NCBI RefSeq assembly: GCF_007830315.1 | Contig: NZ_VLKJ01000009.1 | Coordinates: forward strand, 62,001 to 126,000 | Source of the DNA: Novosphingobium taihuense | GTDB taxonomy: Bacteria; Pseudomonadota; Alphaproteobacteria; Sphingomonadales; Sphingomonadaceae | DNA: 64,000 nucleotides | Direction of reading: 5' to 3' | Shown here: one piece after another, positions 43,391-52,915 of the stretch | Position numbering within the stretch: the first letter of the stretch is position 1 | Layout of the letters: every line of letters begins with the position of its first letter | Notes under the pieces: model-generated | Databases searched by the model: none | The model's input: only the letters and a program-made list of their open reading frames with translations | Told to the model about the DNA's origin: nothing | Position numbers and translations under genes: made by a program

Positions 43391-45768
43391 TCCGTTCACC
43401 CTCGAAGTCCGAAGCGAAAATCATCTACGATATCAATGTCCACGGTGCCCGCTTGATGGGTGTCAGCCGGCGCGGGTTCCTCACTGCGGGAGGCACACTC
43501 GCTGCCGTTTTCGCGATGGGTGGTCGCAGTGCAGTTGCGCGGGTAAACGCCAGCAAAGCCAATTTACATGCGCATTCAGCCGCTACCGTCAATGGCTGGA
43601 TCGAGATCCTTTCGGATAACACCGTCCTGTTGCGCACCGGAAAGTGTGATTTTGGGCAAAGCACGATCTACACCGCGTATCGCCAGATCGTAGCGGAGGA
43701 ACTCTGCGTCCCTCTGGAAGCAATGACAGAGGTGGTCTCCGGCGACACTGACCGCACACCGGATGGGGGTGGCACATTCGGCCTGCTGCGCTATGGTCAG
43801 AACCTGCGCAAGGTCGCAGCATTGATGCGTGAGGCTTCGCTTGAGTTGGCGGCCAGGCGGCTCGCGGTGCCGCGCGCCAACCTATCGGTTCGCGAAGGCG
43901 TAATCTCCGGCGCAACGAAAGCCATAAGCTATGGCGAACTTCTGGCAGGCGAAGACCTGCATCTGGTCATCCCGATTTCCGGTGACCTGACCATGCCGAT
44001 GGGGCTGCGCGTGGATGCCGATCCGCCCCTGAAGCCGGTGAAGGACTACACCATTATCGGCAAGCCGGTATTCAACCCTTCGATAGCGCCCAAGGTTACT
44101 GGCAAGACCGTATGGGTGGGCGACGTGACACTGCCTGGAATGCTTCATGCACGCACGATCCATCCGGCAACGCTGGGATCGACGCTGATTGCGCCGGGCA
44201 AGCTGGATGGCAAACAGTTCCCCGGCGCACGACTGGTAAGGATCGGCAACCTGCTTGCCGTCGTATCTCCGGATGAATGGGAGGCGGTTCAGGCTGCACA
44301 GTCGGTCGCCGACGGTTGCGAATGGTCAAAGTGGGAAGGACTGCCCCCTAGCGAGCGCTTGGAAGACCATCTGAGAATGATGGCGACTGAAGACCCCACA
44401 CCAGTGCGCGATGGTCGCGCGAACAAGGGCAATGCTTCGTCGGTCAAGACTACGCGTGAACTTCGGGCAAGCTATCTGATGCCATACCATAAGCATGCCC
44501 CTATCAGCCCGATGGTCAGTCTTGCCGACTATCGCGAGGATGGCTCGGTCTGGCTTCACACGCATAGCCAGAACCCGCAGCACCTGCGGCGGATGATCGC
44601 GCTGATGCTGGGGAGCGATGAAGACAAGGTGGTGGTGCGCACCTATCCCGGCGCAGGGCATTATGGCCGCTCCAACGGCGGCAGCGCCGGAAGCGAGGAC
44701 GAGGCGGTCCTTCTCTCGCGCGAATTGCGGCGACCAGTGCGTGTGCAATGGATGCGCTCCGACGACATGCAATGGTCGACGCAATCACCGGCGATGATCT
44801 CGGACATCCGCATCGCGCTCGATGATGCCGGAAGGATGGCAGCCTATGTAGCATCACACATAGGGCCTGGGATGCAGGATGACCGTTTGGTCGGCGCATT
44901 GCTGGCGGGCATGCCGGTCATCCCCGCCCCATCCCCTGCCACCACGTATGGCTTTCAGAGCACAGTGCTGAACATGAGCGACACCTGGGTCTACGGCACT
45001 GTGCCTGCTGTGCTCGAACAGGCCAAGGGAGGCGCGCACCCCGGCCAGCATGAGGCAACAGACGTGGTAGGCTTGCGCAGTCATTCCATGCGCACCCCAA
45101 TCCAGTTCCAGCAAAACTGCCCGCGCGAGATCGCGATCAGCGAAGCGGCGATGCTGGCAGGCAAGGACCCGCTCCAGTTCCGGCTCGACCATGTCAGCGA
45201 TCCGCGTTTTGTGGCGATCCTTGAGCGGTTGCGCACCGAAGCGAAGTGGGAGGACCGGCCATCGCCCTCACCCCAGGCCAAAAGCCACGGCAGCGATCCG
45301 GTCAAAGGGCAAGGCGTTTCAATCATGCTGCGCGACAATGGCTACTGGGCCTGCGCTGCGCAGGTCACGGTCATTCCCGCAAGCGGCGAAGTCAAGGTCG
45401 AGCGCATGACGATCGTTGCCGACGTGGGCATCGTGATCAACCCGCTCCAATTGCGTCGTCAGATCCAGGCCGGTTGCCTGATGGGCGTGAGCCAGGCGCT
45501 GCACGAGGAGCTGAGCTTCGATAAGGGCGCGGTGACGGCCAAGGATTGGACTGGCTATCCCATCCTCACCATGGCTGAGATGCCCGAACTGAAGGTTGTA
45601 ATCACCGACAACCCCACCGTGGGCATTTACGGCCAAGGCTCAGAGAGCGCTAATGCCTTGGCCTCGCCTGCCATTGCGGCGGCAGTCATGGATGCGACTG
45701 GAAAGCCCATCAGGCGCATTCCTCTAAAGCCCGAATATGTTCGAGCGGCCATCAAGCTTCACGCTTGA
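43387..45768 (+). CDS. Molybdopterin-binding subunit of an aldehyde/isoquinoline oxidoreductase (IorB-like)
   Basis: A 793-residue catalytic subunit, translationally coupled to the iron-sulfur subunit. A twin-arginine signal SRRGFLTAGGTLAAVFAMGG lies at about residues 23-42, after a short cytoplasmic extension, so the folded complex is exported. The xanthine-oxidase-family molybdenum domains follow: GQSTIYTAYRQIVAEEL, the repeated-domain segment YGRSNGGSAGSEDEAVLLSREL, and the C-terminal GIYGQGSESANALASPAIAAAV, the region of the catalytic Glu. It probably oxidises an aldehyde or N-heterocycle in the periplasm. Together with the aldo/keto reductase and SDR it forms a LysR-controlled unit. Confidence 0.93.
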   Translation: MIRSPSKSEAKIIYDINVHGARLMGVSRRGFLTAGGTLAAVFAMGGRSAVARVNASKANLHAHSAATVNGWIEILSDNTVLLRTGKCDFGQSTIYTAYRQIVAEELCVPLEAMTEVVSGDTDRTPDGGGTFGLLRYGQNLRKVAALMREASLELAARRLAVPRANLSVREGVISGATKAISYGELLAGEDLHLVIPISGDLTMPMGLRVDADPPLKPVKDYTIIGKPVFNPSIAPKVTGKTVWVGDVTLPGMLHARTIHPATLGSTLIAPGKLDGKQFPGARLVRIGNLLAVVSPDEWEAVQAAQSVADGCEWSKWEGLPPSERLEDHLRMMATEDPTPVRDGRANKGNASSVKTTRELRASYLMPYHKHAPISPMVSLADYREDGSVWLHTHSQNPQHLRRMIALMLGSDEDKVVVRTYPGAGHYGRSNGGSAGSEDEAVLLSRELRRPVRVQWMRSDDMQWSTQSPAMISDIRIALDDAGRMAAYVASHIGPGMQDDRLVGALLAGMPVIPAPSPATTYGFQSTVLNMSDTWVYGTVPAVLEQAKGGAHPGQHEATDVVGLRSHSMRTPIQFQQNCPREIAISEAAMLAGKDPLQFRLDHVSDPRFVAILERLRTEAKWEDRPSPSPQAKSHGSDPVKGQGVSIMLRDNGYWACAAQVTVIPASGEVKVERMTIVADVGIVINPLQLRRQIQAGCLMGVSQALHEELSFDKGAVTAKDWTGYPILTMAEMPELKVVITDNPTVGIYGQGSESANALASPAIAAAVMDATGKPIRRIPLKPEYVRAAIKLHA

Positions 45769-46164
45769 TAGCCAAGAAGCCCGGTGGACGCTAAGCCGGG
45801 TTTCGGACGCTGCAGATAATCGATTTCACCGAAAACAAGAGGCAAGTTTTGGGCCGAAGCTGACATTCCCGCGTTAGCCTGGAATGGCATGAGTGGGTCG
45901 GCTGCCGTCCCTTCGATGGGCAACAGACTCGCGGCGAGTGCCGCCTTGAAAGGCGACGTTCAACAGGCTTTCTCACAGCGTCGAATCCGGTCATACGTTC
46001 AGTATTGGAGAGCCAAACTAGAATGACGTGGCTTGGGACAATCCCGTCATTCCGCATGTTGAGTTGGATAGCGGGTCTATCGCCAACACCTGACGCTCAG
46101 TGAGTGAGCCGGCAAAGATCGCGATTGCAAATGGCTGGTTGCTGACCGGCATCTTCTGCTTGGC

Positions 46165-46302
46165 AGTTAGCCGAAGCCGAGGTCGGCTTTGAGCCAGCCA
46201 GGAAGGCCAGGGTCCCGTCCGAAGGCGAGTGGATAACCGCGCTGGGTGAGTTGGGCCACCGCTTCACGCTTTAACTCATCGCTGAAATTGCGCTTCCCAA
46301 TC
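46165..46302 (-). mobile_element. IS3-family OrfA fragment
   Basis: On the minus strand, after AGGAGG, the frame reads TIGKRNFSDELKREAVAQLTQRGYP, which matches the start of IS3-type OrfA proteins. The expected ATG is changed to GCG ACG, and similarity stops after about 25 codons with a stop at 46165. It is a non-functional scar. Confidence 0.65.
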
Positions 46303-46560
46303 GTCGCCTCCTATCCTCAAAATTAGGATCGAAGGCGTCAAGAAATTTAAGGGCTACTCACTTCCACGTTGCAGATCTTCTGTACGAACCTAGCGTTATA
46401 CTCCGGCCGCGCAAGGGCGTGCCGCTTTACTCGTCGGACGGCGACGATCCAAAAATCATCATTCGAAAGCTTGATGGCTGTATTACGCGCGGCTCATTCG
46501 CAGGCGGAAATTACAGTAATTCGCATAGTTCAAGCATTCCGCATCAGCTATTCTGGCCTT

Positions 46561-46610
46561 AAACCCGATCGTTCGCGCTTCATTTGGATTTATCGATTAC
46601 AGTCCTCTTC
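46561..46610 (+). repeat. Dispersed intergenic repeat, copy 2
   Basis: ACCCGATCGTTCGCGCTTCATTT followed by GGATTTATCGATTACAG aligns with the copies at 37027 and 60119; it is the most diverged after the ATCGATT core. Confidence 0.55.
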
Positions 46611-46912
46611 TGCTTGACAAAGCGTATGGCCGAAGTCGACCCGATCAAGACGGTTAGCCTTTGCTGAAGCGGGCTGACGGAAAGGCGGTTTAGACAAAAA
46701 TAAGATTAAACTGATGGCAGTAAATACTATGAGTTGATTTACCCCGGCAAGGCGGTGATCGACAAAATTGTACCTTTCAAACTGAGCCAAACGCGTTCAT
46801 TTCGGTGCCGAGGAACTTACCTTGCACGATACCGTACAAATCCACCATCGGGCAACGGCGCATGTTCGGGAAGGCTCGTCCTGAGTCGTAAAACATTTCT
46901 TCGTCGTGAGGC

Positions 46913-47896
46913 TTAAGCTTGGGAATGTCTTGAGATAAATGCCCCGCAAAGTTGTGGCCATTGCCCCGCCGTTGCGTTTGACGGGCCGATGCCGAAGCCG
47001 TGGCCCCCCTCCTCGAACAGGTGGATTTCGACCGGACGGTTGGCCTTGCGCATTGCTTCAAGGTAAAGCAGCGAATTCTGATATGGCACCGGCTCGTCGT
47101 TCAAGGCATGAACGATGAAGGTTGGCGGCGTCTGCTGGCCGACATGAAGCGCGGGTGAGCGTTTCGCGATTGCCTCAATGGAAGGCGAAGCGCCCAGCAG
47201 CATCTGCGCTGATTGTTGGTGCGTGAATGGCGGCTCGGCGCTGATGACCGGGTAGATCAAAGCTGCACAGCTGGGTATCGGATCAAGTTTGTCCGCCATA
47301 TCACGGGGCTCATAGGTCTTTTCCAAGCCACCGGTGATCAGAGATGCTGCAAGGTGTCCGCCCGCCGAAAAGCCGATGACAGAAACGTTCTCGAGGGCAA
47401 AGTCGAAACCTGCCGCCTTGCTCTTGATGAGGCGCATCGCTCGTTGCGCATCCTGCAGTGGTACGTTTGCCCGATCGGCCCATCCTTCACCCGGCAGGCG
47501 GTAGACCAGCACGAAGACGGTGTAGCCCATCTCGGTGAACACGCGCGCGACGTCGGTACCCTCGTTCCTGATCGACACGAACGTGTAAGCCCCGCCCGGG
47601 ATCGCCAGGATGGCCCGCCCGTTGCTTCTGGCGGGGCGGAACACGCGCATCTCCGGCCGCACTACCCCGGTGATGAATGTCGGATCGAGCGTTGTCGCCA
47701 CTTTGGGAGCAACATGCGGACTTCCGGGCGGTGGGCCATCCCACAAGGCAATCGATGGCGCGGCAATCCACTCCTCGGGCAGAGGCCCTGCTCCTTGCGG
47801 AATCTTCAGCGGCTCACGTGCGGCATTGGCCGGTAAACTCATCAACAGCAATCCACTCCCCAGCACCATCTGCCTGCGGTCCATCGGCATCGACAT
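46913..47896 (-). CDS. Secreted alpha/beta-hydrolase esterase (acetyl-xylan-esterase/BD-FAE type)
   Basis: About 327 residues from ATG 47896. An N-terminal signal with RRQMVLGSGLLLMSLPANAA is Tat-like, so the enzyme is periplasmic. The hydrolase core shows LAIPGGAYTFVSIRNEG (oxyanion hole), the nucleophile in VIGFSAGGHLAASL, the acid in HALNDEPVPY and His in EEGGHGFG. This is the family of small carbohydrate acyl-esterases. It follows the TonB receptor gene at 47963 on the same strand after 66 bases and is most likely in its operon. The context suggests removal of short acyl groups from an imported sugar. Confidence 0.9.
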   Translation of the reverse strand: MSMPMDRRQMVLGSGLLLMSLPANAAREPLKIPQGAGPLPEEWIAAPSIALWDGPPPGSPHVAPKVATTLDPTFITGVVRPEMRVFRPARSNGRAILAIPGGAYTFVSIRNEGTDVARVFTEMGYTVFVLVYRLPGEGWADRANVPLQDAQRAMRLIKSKAAGFDFALENVSVIGFSAGGHLAASLITGGLEKTYEPRDMADKLDPIPSCAALIYPVISAEPPFTHQQSAQMLLGASPSIEAIAKRSPALHVGQQTPPTFIVHALNDEPVPYQNSLLYLEAMRKANRPVEIHLFEEGGHGFGIGPSNATAGQWPQLCGAFISRHSQA

Positions 47897-47962
47897 CACC
47901 TACTCCCGCCCGTGTTGCCGGGGCCATCGGCCCCGGCGCATCACTTGTCACCGTTGGTGGGA

Positions 47963-50308
47963 TCAGTACTTGAAACCCACACGCACGCCATAAGCTTGCG
48001 GCAGGGCATAGCTCGCCGTGGTCGAACTCCACACCGGTACGATGGTGGTGGGGATACGGCGATCCTCGACATTGTTCATGAACAGGTTGAGGTAGGCATG
48101 GCCCGACGGTTCATCGAACTGCAGGTTGAGGTCGGTCTTGGTGTAGCCAACGATCCGGCCCTGCACGGCATTGTCAACACTGGCGAAAGTTGCCGTTTGC
48201 GCGAAGAAATCCACCGCCGGAGTGATCTTCCAGCCCGACGCTGTCTCGAATTCGTGTGCATAGCTGAACCGTCCGCTGAAACGCGGTGCAAAAGGCAGGC
48301 GGTTGCCCGAGTAATCGGCCACCGCCGGTGCGATGGGGACAAAGCCGAGGATCGGTGCGAAGATGTTGTAGAGCGTATCGGCAGAACGCAGATTGTCGGG
48401 CGCGTTGGCAAAGCGCAGGAACTTCGTATCCAGCCACGAGACATAAGCGGTGAAGCGGTCGGCCCGGGTCGGCCGGAACGTCGTTTCCAGCTCCAGCCCG
48501 CGAATGCGCGCGCGTGCGGCGTTGGTCGTCACCGGGATCGGGCCCTGCACCGGATCGACGATGATTGAGGATACCTGCAGGTCCTTGTAGTTCATCTGGA
48601 ACGCGGTGGCGCCAAGGAACAGGCGGCCGCCCATCAGGTTGGCGCGCAGGCCTGCCTCGAAGTTGTCGACAGTCTCCGGGGCATAGCCGCGGAAGCCTGC
48701 CGGGTTGGAGCTGGGCTGCAGGCCGCCGCCGCGATAGCCGGTCGAAACCGTGGCGTAGGCGAGCAGGTTCTCGGTCACATCGGCGTCTATGCCCAGCTTC
48801 CAGCTGACCTTGCTGTACTTCGCGCTCGGGCGGTTGCGATCGTCGGTATAGGCGATGGTGAAGGTGGGGCAGGTGTCAGGATCGATAGTGGTGCGGGTGA
48901 ACGACTGACCGGGGCAGACCAGTTGTTGTTCATGGCTGGTCACCGTGTCCCAAGTGGAACGGATGCCCGCCACCAGGCGGACGGATGGCACTACCGCGAA
49001 AGTCGCCTGCCCGAACAGCGCGCGCGACTTGCTGCCGACGCCGGCATACGTGTTGACGACGTCGACCGCGTCGATCGTCGAGATCTGGTTGCCGGCCCCG
49101 ACGACCTTCGCGCCGAAGATGTTGAAGACCAGATTGAACGGCGCTGGCGCAGTGTTGCCCGCATGGAGCAGGCGCGTGCCCGAAGGCTGGCGGTCTTCAT
49201 AGAGGAACGCGCCGCCGACGAGCTTGAGCGGGCCATTCTGGTAGTTCACGTCGATTTCGTGCGACCAGGTCTTCGTGCGGTGATCGATATATTCCTGCGA
49301 GAAGACACCGGTCGATGCGGTCACGCCATCATTCTTGAGCAGCGAATAACCGGCCAGATAGGTCAGGCTGAGGTTTTCGGTAGCGCTCCACGTCAGCTTC
49401 GAACGCAAGTCGTAGCTGGTGATGTCCTGCTTGTTGCTGGTCACCGTGTCGAGGCCGGGATTGATCGCGTCCGACGGCACGATTGTGACCGGGCCGAACG
49501 TACCGGCAACGAGGTCCGCCTGCGGATAGACGTTGTAATTGCGCAGGAATACTGAAGATACCGTGCCAGTATTGCGGGCGTAGGAGCCCGACAGGCGCCA
49601 GCTGAGGGTGGGAGCCGGATCGAAGATCGTCGTCACGCGCACGGCGGACAGATCGGCCTTGTCAAAGCGGCGTGCGGCGAATTTTGGCCCGTAGCCATCG
49701 TTGACCTGATGGAACGCGGCCACGCGCACGCGCAGCAGGTCGCTTATTGGCAGATCGACGGCGGCCTGCGCGCGAATATCGTTGAAGCGGCCGTATTGCA
49801 GGCTGGCGCTGCCGCCGAAATCGCGACCCGGATCGGCCGTGTTGATGTTGACCACGCCCGCCGTTGCATTGCGGCCATAGACCGTACCCTGCGGCCCGCG
49901 CAGCACTTCGATGGCGCTCAGATCGAACAGCGCCAGCGAAAGGGCGACGGGCGAGGGATTGTAGATCCCGTCGAACTGCGTGGCGACCGTGGAATAGCCG
50001 CTGAAGCCGTTGTTCGAACCGATCCCGCGAATGGCAAACCCGTTCTGCGAAAGCTTGAGCGTGGGCACCGTGGTCGCGATCTGCTCGCTGGTGGTAAGGC
50101 CCTGGCGATCAAGCAGAGACTGCGCCACGACGCTGACCGCAACCGGCGCCTTGGACAGCCGCTCGCTGCTCTTCTGCGCGGTGACGACGATCTCGGCGGG
50201 TGCGGTAGCCGCTTCATCCTCCGGCGTGGCGGAGCCATCCTGCGCCTGCGCGGAAACGGCGGATGCGGCAAAGGCTGCTGATGCCAGCAGGACCGAACGG
50301 ATATGCAT
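47963..50308 (-). CDS. TonB-dependent outer-membrane receptor (first)
   Basis: A 781-residue TonB receptor with GAGAGGGA before ATG 50308. A Sec signal (MHIRSVLLASAAFAASAVSAQA) is followed by a TonB-box-like EIVVTAQKS, a plug domain (residues about 40-160, with VLRGPQGTVYGRNATAGVVNI) and a 22-strand barrel ending in YGVRVGFKY with a terminal aromatic residue. It imports a large or scarce substrate across the outer membrane. A LacI-type palindrome GCAATCGATTGC lies 116 bases upstream. The downstream esterase and the nearby GH68 gene point to a carbohydrate derivative rather than a siderophore. Confidence 0.95.
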   Translation of the reverse strand: MHIRSVLLASAAFAASAVSAQAQDGSATPEDEAATAPAEIVVTAQKSSERLSKAPVAVSVVAQSLLDRQGLTTSEQIATTVPTLKLSQNGFAIRGIGSNNGFSGYSTVATQFDGIYNPSPVALSLALFDLSAIEVLRGPQGTVYGRNATAGVVNINTADPGRDFGGSASLQYGRFNDIRAQAAVDLPISDLLRVRVAAFHQVNDGYGPKFAARRFDKADLSAVRVTTIFDPAPTLSWRLSGSYARNTGTVSSVFLRNYNVYPQADLVAGTFGPVTIVPSDAINPGLDTVTSNKQDITSYDLRSKLTWSATENLSLTYLAGYSLLKNDGVTASTGVFSQEYIDHRTKTWSHEIDVNYQNGPLKLVGGAFLYEDRQPSGTRLLHAGNTAPAPFNLVFNIFGAKVVGAGNQISTIDAVDVVNTYAGVGSKSRALFGQATFAVVPSVRLVAGIRSTWDTVTSHEQQLVCPGQSFTRTTIDPDTCPTFTIAYTDDRNRPSAKYSKVSWKLGIDADVTENLLAYATVSTGYRGGGLQPSSNPAGFRGYAPETVDNFEAGLRANLMGGRLFLGATAFQMNYKDLQVSSIIVDPVQGPIPVTTNAARARIRGLELETTFRPTRADRFTAYVSWLDTKFLRFANAPDNLRSADTLYNIFAPILGFVPIAPAVADYSGNRLPFAPRFSGRFSYAHEFETASGWKITPAVDFFAQTATFASVDNAVQGRIVGYTKTDLNLQFDEPSGHAYLNLFMNNVEDRRIPTTIVPVWSSTTASYALPQAYGVRVGFKY

Positions 50309-50423
50309 TGGTGTTCCCTCTCTTCCGTGGCCTTCCGAATGAAAGTGCCACCTGCCTGGTCAGAGGCGACTGTTCCGGCGCCGTCCGATTCGCTGCACCT
50401 TTCATCACAAAAGATAGAATTGC

Positions 50424-50435
50424 GCAATCGATTGC
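50424..50435. promoter_or_regulatory. LacI-type operator before the first TonB receptor
   Basis: GCAATCGATTGC is a perfect 12-base palindrome with the central CG of LacI operators, matching the first 9 bases of the 14-base element at 56849 and 58076. A second, weaker site GTGCAATCGAGTGC lies at 50455-50468. Confidence 0.7.
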
Positions 50436-50580
50436 TCTAGCTTAGGAGAGGTGAGTGCAATCGAGTGCTGGCAATGGCGGGAGCGGTTCGCTCGTGATCA
50501 TGGCCAAGCTTGCTGGCACGTGTCCGTCGTTTCCTCTGCAAAGGATCCCTGCAGCTGGAACGGGCAATTGGACAGATGTG

Positions 50581-50593
50581 TTATCGATTACGC
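50581..50593. promoter_or_regulatory. LacI-type operator before the GH68 gene
   Basis: TTATCGATTACGC matches 11 of the last 12 bases of GCAATCGATTACGC. It lies 43 bases before the GH68 start codon, in a position to block its promoter. Confidence 0.65.
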
Positions 50594-50635
50594 GCCGTAC
50601 TCGGACGTGTGATCCGGCAGGAGGATGAGCGCAGG

Positions 50636-51826
50636 ATGGCAATCACCGTTTCCGAGACTGGCAAACGTGTTGCCCCGGTCCCCGGCGCTGCGCAGACGAC
50701 GTGGTCTCTTGCCGACCTTGCCGGACTGATCATGTCCGAGGCGAACACCATCCCCGCCTTCCTGCCGATGCCGGATGCCCACATAGCCGGCTTCGATCTG
50801 TGGGACATGTGGCCGGTCGAACAGGCGGACGGCAGCCTGCCGCGCTTCGATGGCGCGGCCTTGTGGATGGTGCTGACGGCTCCCGCCCAACCGGATCCCG
50901 ATGCCCGCCATGCCATCGCCCGTATTCATCTGGCCAGCGAGCGCAACGGACAATGGACGTTGCATCAACCGGTGTTTCCCGATGGCTTCACGCCCGGGGA
51001 TCGCGAATGGTCCGGCTCAGCCGTTCTTGACGACGCGCGCGAACGCCTGACGGTCTACTTCACGGCGGCCGGTCGACGCGGTTCGGTGGCGGTCACGCTC
51101 GAGCAGCGTCTGTTCGAGGCGCGCTGCCGGTTCCAAGCGTCCGAAGGCAGCTTCATTCTGTCGGACTGGTCCGCCCCGGTTGAATCGGTGGTGGCAGACG
51201 GCGGCGACTACATGGTCGCCAACCAGATCACCGGTACCGGTGGCGAGATCATCGGCTTTCGCGATCCGGGCTTCTTTCGTGATCCGGCAAGCGGCCGGAC
51301 ATTCCTGTTCCTGACCGGCTCCTGTGCCCGCTCGTCATCGCGGTGGACCGGCGTTATCGGCGTAGCCGAGGCCGACGGTGCCGCCGCTTCGGGGTGGCGC
51401 CTGTTGCCGCCGGTGCTGAGCGCAGCAGGCCTGAACAACGAGCTCGAGCGACCGCACATGCGGCTTGTCGATGGTCGCTATTACCTGTTCTGGTCGACCC
51501 AGCGGAAGGTCTTCGCCGCTTGCGGGCTCTCCGGGCCGACCGGGCTCTACGGCGCGGTCGCAGAGGGGCCGCTGGGACCTTACACGTTGCTCAACGGCAG
51601 CGGACTTGTTGCCGGCAATCCCGAACAGGCCCCCGCGCAGGAGTACAGCTGGTGGGTGATGGACGATCTGCAGGTCATCGGTTTCGCCGATTTTCCGGGC
51701 GTTTCAGATCCTGCAACGATCACCACGGCTGAACAGCGCCGCGCAGGGTTTGCAGGATACCCGGCGCCATTCTTCCGCATCACCCTCGATGGCGCAACGT
51801 CGCGCGTGTTCCAGATCGGGTTCTAG
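50636..51826 (+). CDS. GH68-family sucrose hydrolase/levansucrase
   Basis: A 396-residue five-bladed propeller enzyme; ATG 50636 is preferred (GGAGG 11 bases upstream) over a longer frame from 50510. All GH68 signature residues are visible: nucleophile Asp57 in LWDMWP, EWSGSA (Trp125-Ser128), transition-state stabiliser Asp210 in FRDP, and acid/base Glu271 with Arg272 in ELERPH. It cleaves sucrose and transfers fructose to water or to fructan. It has no signal peptide; Zymomonas GH68 enzymes are also secreted or active without one. It converges with the LacI gene (overlap of 4 bases) and carries a LacI-type operator upstream. Confidence 0.93.
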   Translation: MAITVSETGKRVAPVPGAAQTTWSLADLAGLIMSEANTIPAFLPMPDAHIAGFDLWDMWPVEQADGSLPRFDGAALWMVLTAPAQPDPDARHAIARIHLASERNGQWTLHQPVFPDGFTPGDREWSGSAVLDDARERLTVYFTAAGRRGSVAVTLEQRLFEARCRFQASEGSFILSDWSAPVESVVADGGDYMVANQITGTGGEIIGFRDPGFFRDPASGRTFLFLTGSCARSSSRWTGVIGVAEADGAAASGWRLLPPVLSAAGLNNELERPHMRLVDGRYYLFWSTQRKVFAACGLSGPTGLYGAVAEGPLGPYTLLNGSGLVAGNPEQAPAQEYSWWVMDDLQVIGFADFPGVSDPATITTAEQRRAGFAGYPAPFFRITLDGATSRVFQIGF

Positions 51827-52824
51827 GTAGATCCGCGCACGATCACGTGCGGCTCGATCTGGCTGGATTGGGTTTCCTCTCCGCCGATCCGCCGCAGCAG
51901 CGTCTTCGTCAGGAGCTCTGCCCCGTGGCGCAACTGCTGGTCAATCGTGGTCAGCGGGGGACTCATGTGCTCGCCAATCGGCAACCCGTCATAGCCGATC
52001 ACGCGGACGTCGTCCGGTACCCGTTGCCCCAGATCGCGCAGGGCCCGGATCACGCTGATCGCCGTCACGTCCGATCCTGCGACGATCCCGTCAGGCATCT
52101 TGGCCAGTTCGCCCAGTTTTTCCCGAACGTCCGCATAAGCGGCATCGGGTTCGAAATGGGTCGGCAGTTCGAGCAGAGGGGCCATGCCCGCTTCGAGTAG
52201 CGCCAGCCGGGCACCATCCACGCGTTCGCCGAACTCCGATCCTTCGACCGGGCCGGCGTAGGCAATCCGTCGGCAGCCCCGCTCGATCAGGTGCATCGCA
52301 GCCAGCCTGCCACCAAGGCGATTGTCGGAACCGATCGAGCAATGGTGCTGCCCCGGCGAATGACCGCCCCAGACCACCATGGGTTCGTAGCGGCGCGAAA
52401 CCGTCTCGATGACGTGGAACTGGTCCGACTGGCCGACGACGACGATGCCGTCGACGCGCCCGCTGCCGATGAAGCGGTCCATCCAGCGGTCGTTGCGCGG
52501 CAGCACGCGCGACAGCAGCATGTCGTAGCCGTGTTCGGCAAAGGCATCGGCCAGAAAGCCGGTCATCGTGTTGAAGAACGGGTCCGACAGGTGCTGCAGC
52601 GCTTCGTGCCCCAACGGGACCAGCACGCCGATGGTCATCGTTCGCTGCGTGCGCAGATTGCGGGCGGCGATGTTCGGCTGATATCCCAGCTTTTCGGCCA
52701 AGGCGGCAATACGTTTGCGCGTATCGTCGCTCACGCGCCCGGAACCGGTAAGCGCCCGCGATGCAGTGGCCGTGGATACACCCGCGAGTTCGGCAAATTC
52801 CTTGAGATTCTTGACGCTGACCAT
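51823..52824 (-). CDS. LacI-family transcriptional repressor
   Basis: A 333-residue repressor; GTG/ATG context favours ATG 52824 since the LacI helix-turn-helix (NLKEFAELAGVSTATASRALTGSGRVSDDTR) starts at residue 5, while the frame from 52875 adds non-conserved residues. The hinge (AARNLRTQRTMTIGVLVP) and a periplasmic-binding-like effector domain (YDMLLSR, IGYDGLPIGEH, TTIDQQ) follow. It lies downstream of the carboxylesterase in the second TonB operon and next to GH68. It is the obvious candidate to bind the GCAATCGATTACGC sites across this locus, probably released by a sugar. Confidence 0.95.
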   Translation of the reverse strand: MVSVKNLKEFAELAGVSTATASRALTGSGRVSDDTRKRIAALAEKLGYQPNIAARNLRTQRTMTIGVLVPLGHEALQHLSDPFFNTMTGFLADAFAEHGYDMLLSRVLPRNDRWMDRFIGSGRVDGIVVVGQSDQFHVIETVSRRYEPMVVWGGHSPGQHHCSIGSDNRLGGRLAAMHLIERGCRRIAYAGPVEGSEFGERVDGARLALLEAGMAPLLELPTHFEPDAAYADVREKLGELAKMPDGIVAGSDVTAISVIRALRDLGQRVPDDVRVIGYDGLPIGEHMSPPLTTIDQQLRHGAELLTKTLLRRIGGEETQSSQIEPHVIVRGST

Positions 52825-52863
52825 GCTCTCAACAATTACTTCGGCCTGACGCGCTTGGTACGC

Positions 52864-52873
52864 GTTTGCAAAC
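52864..52873. promoter_or_regulatory. Small palindromes upstream of the LacI gene
   Basis: GTTTGCAAAC is a perfect palindrome 40 bases before the LacI start. At 52910-52917 GCGTAATC resembles a half-site of the locus operator. Either could mediate autoregulation; support is weak. Confidence 0.35.
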
Positions 52874-52915
52874 ACCTACACTCAGCGCTGCCGGTGGCAA
52901 ACTGCAAGCGCGTAA

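Larger units (their letters stand above)
45769..46912. other. Degenerate intergenic region with IS3 remnant and repeat
   Basis: About 1.1 kb without a supported gene. It contains an IS3 OrfA remnant (46165-46302), dispersed repeat copy 2 (46561-46610) and a stretch at 45940 that resembles 39720 (GACGTTCAGC-type sequence). Frames here lack motifs and ribosome-binding sites. Confidence 0.5.

Noticed and set aside
46369..46617. 82-codon plus-strand frame in the degenerate region
   Set aside because: It overlaps dispersed repeat copy 2, has no ribosome-binding site and no family features.
46777..46912. Minus-strand frame after the esterase stop with a protein-like composition
   Set aside because: The stretch (PMVDLYGIVQGKFLGTEMNAFG) looks somewhat coding but has no start, no family match that I know and follows the esterase in a different frame; too weak to report as a gene.
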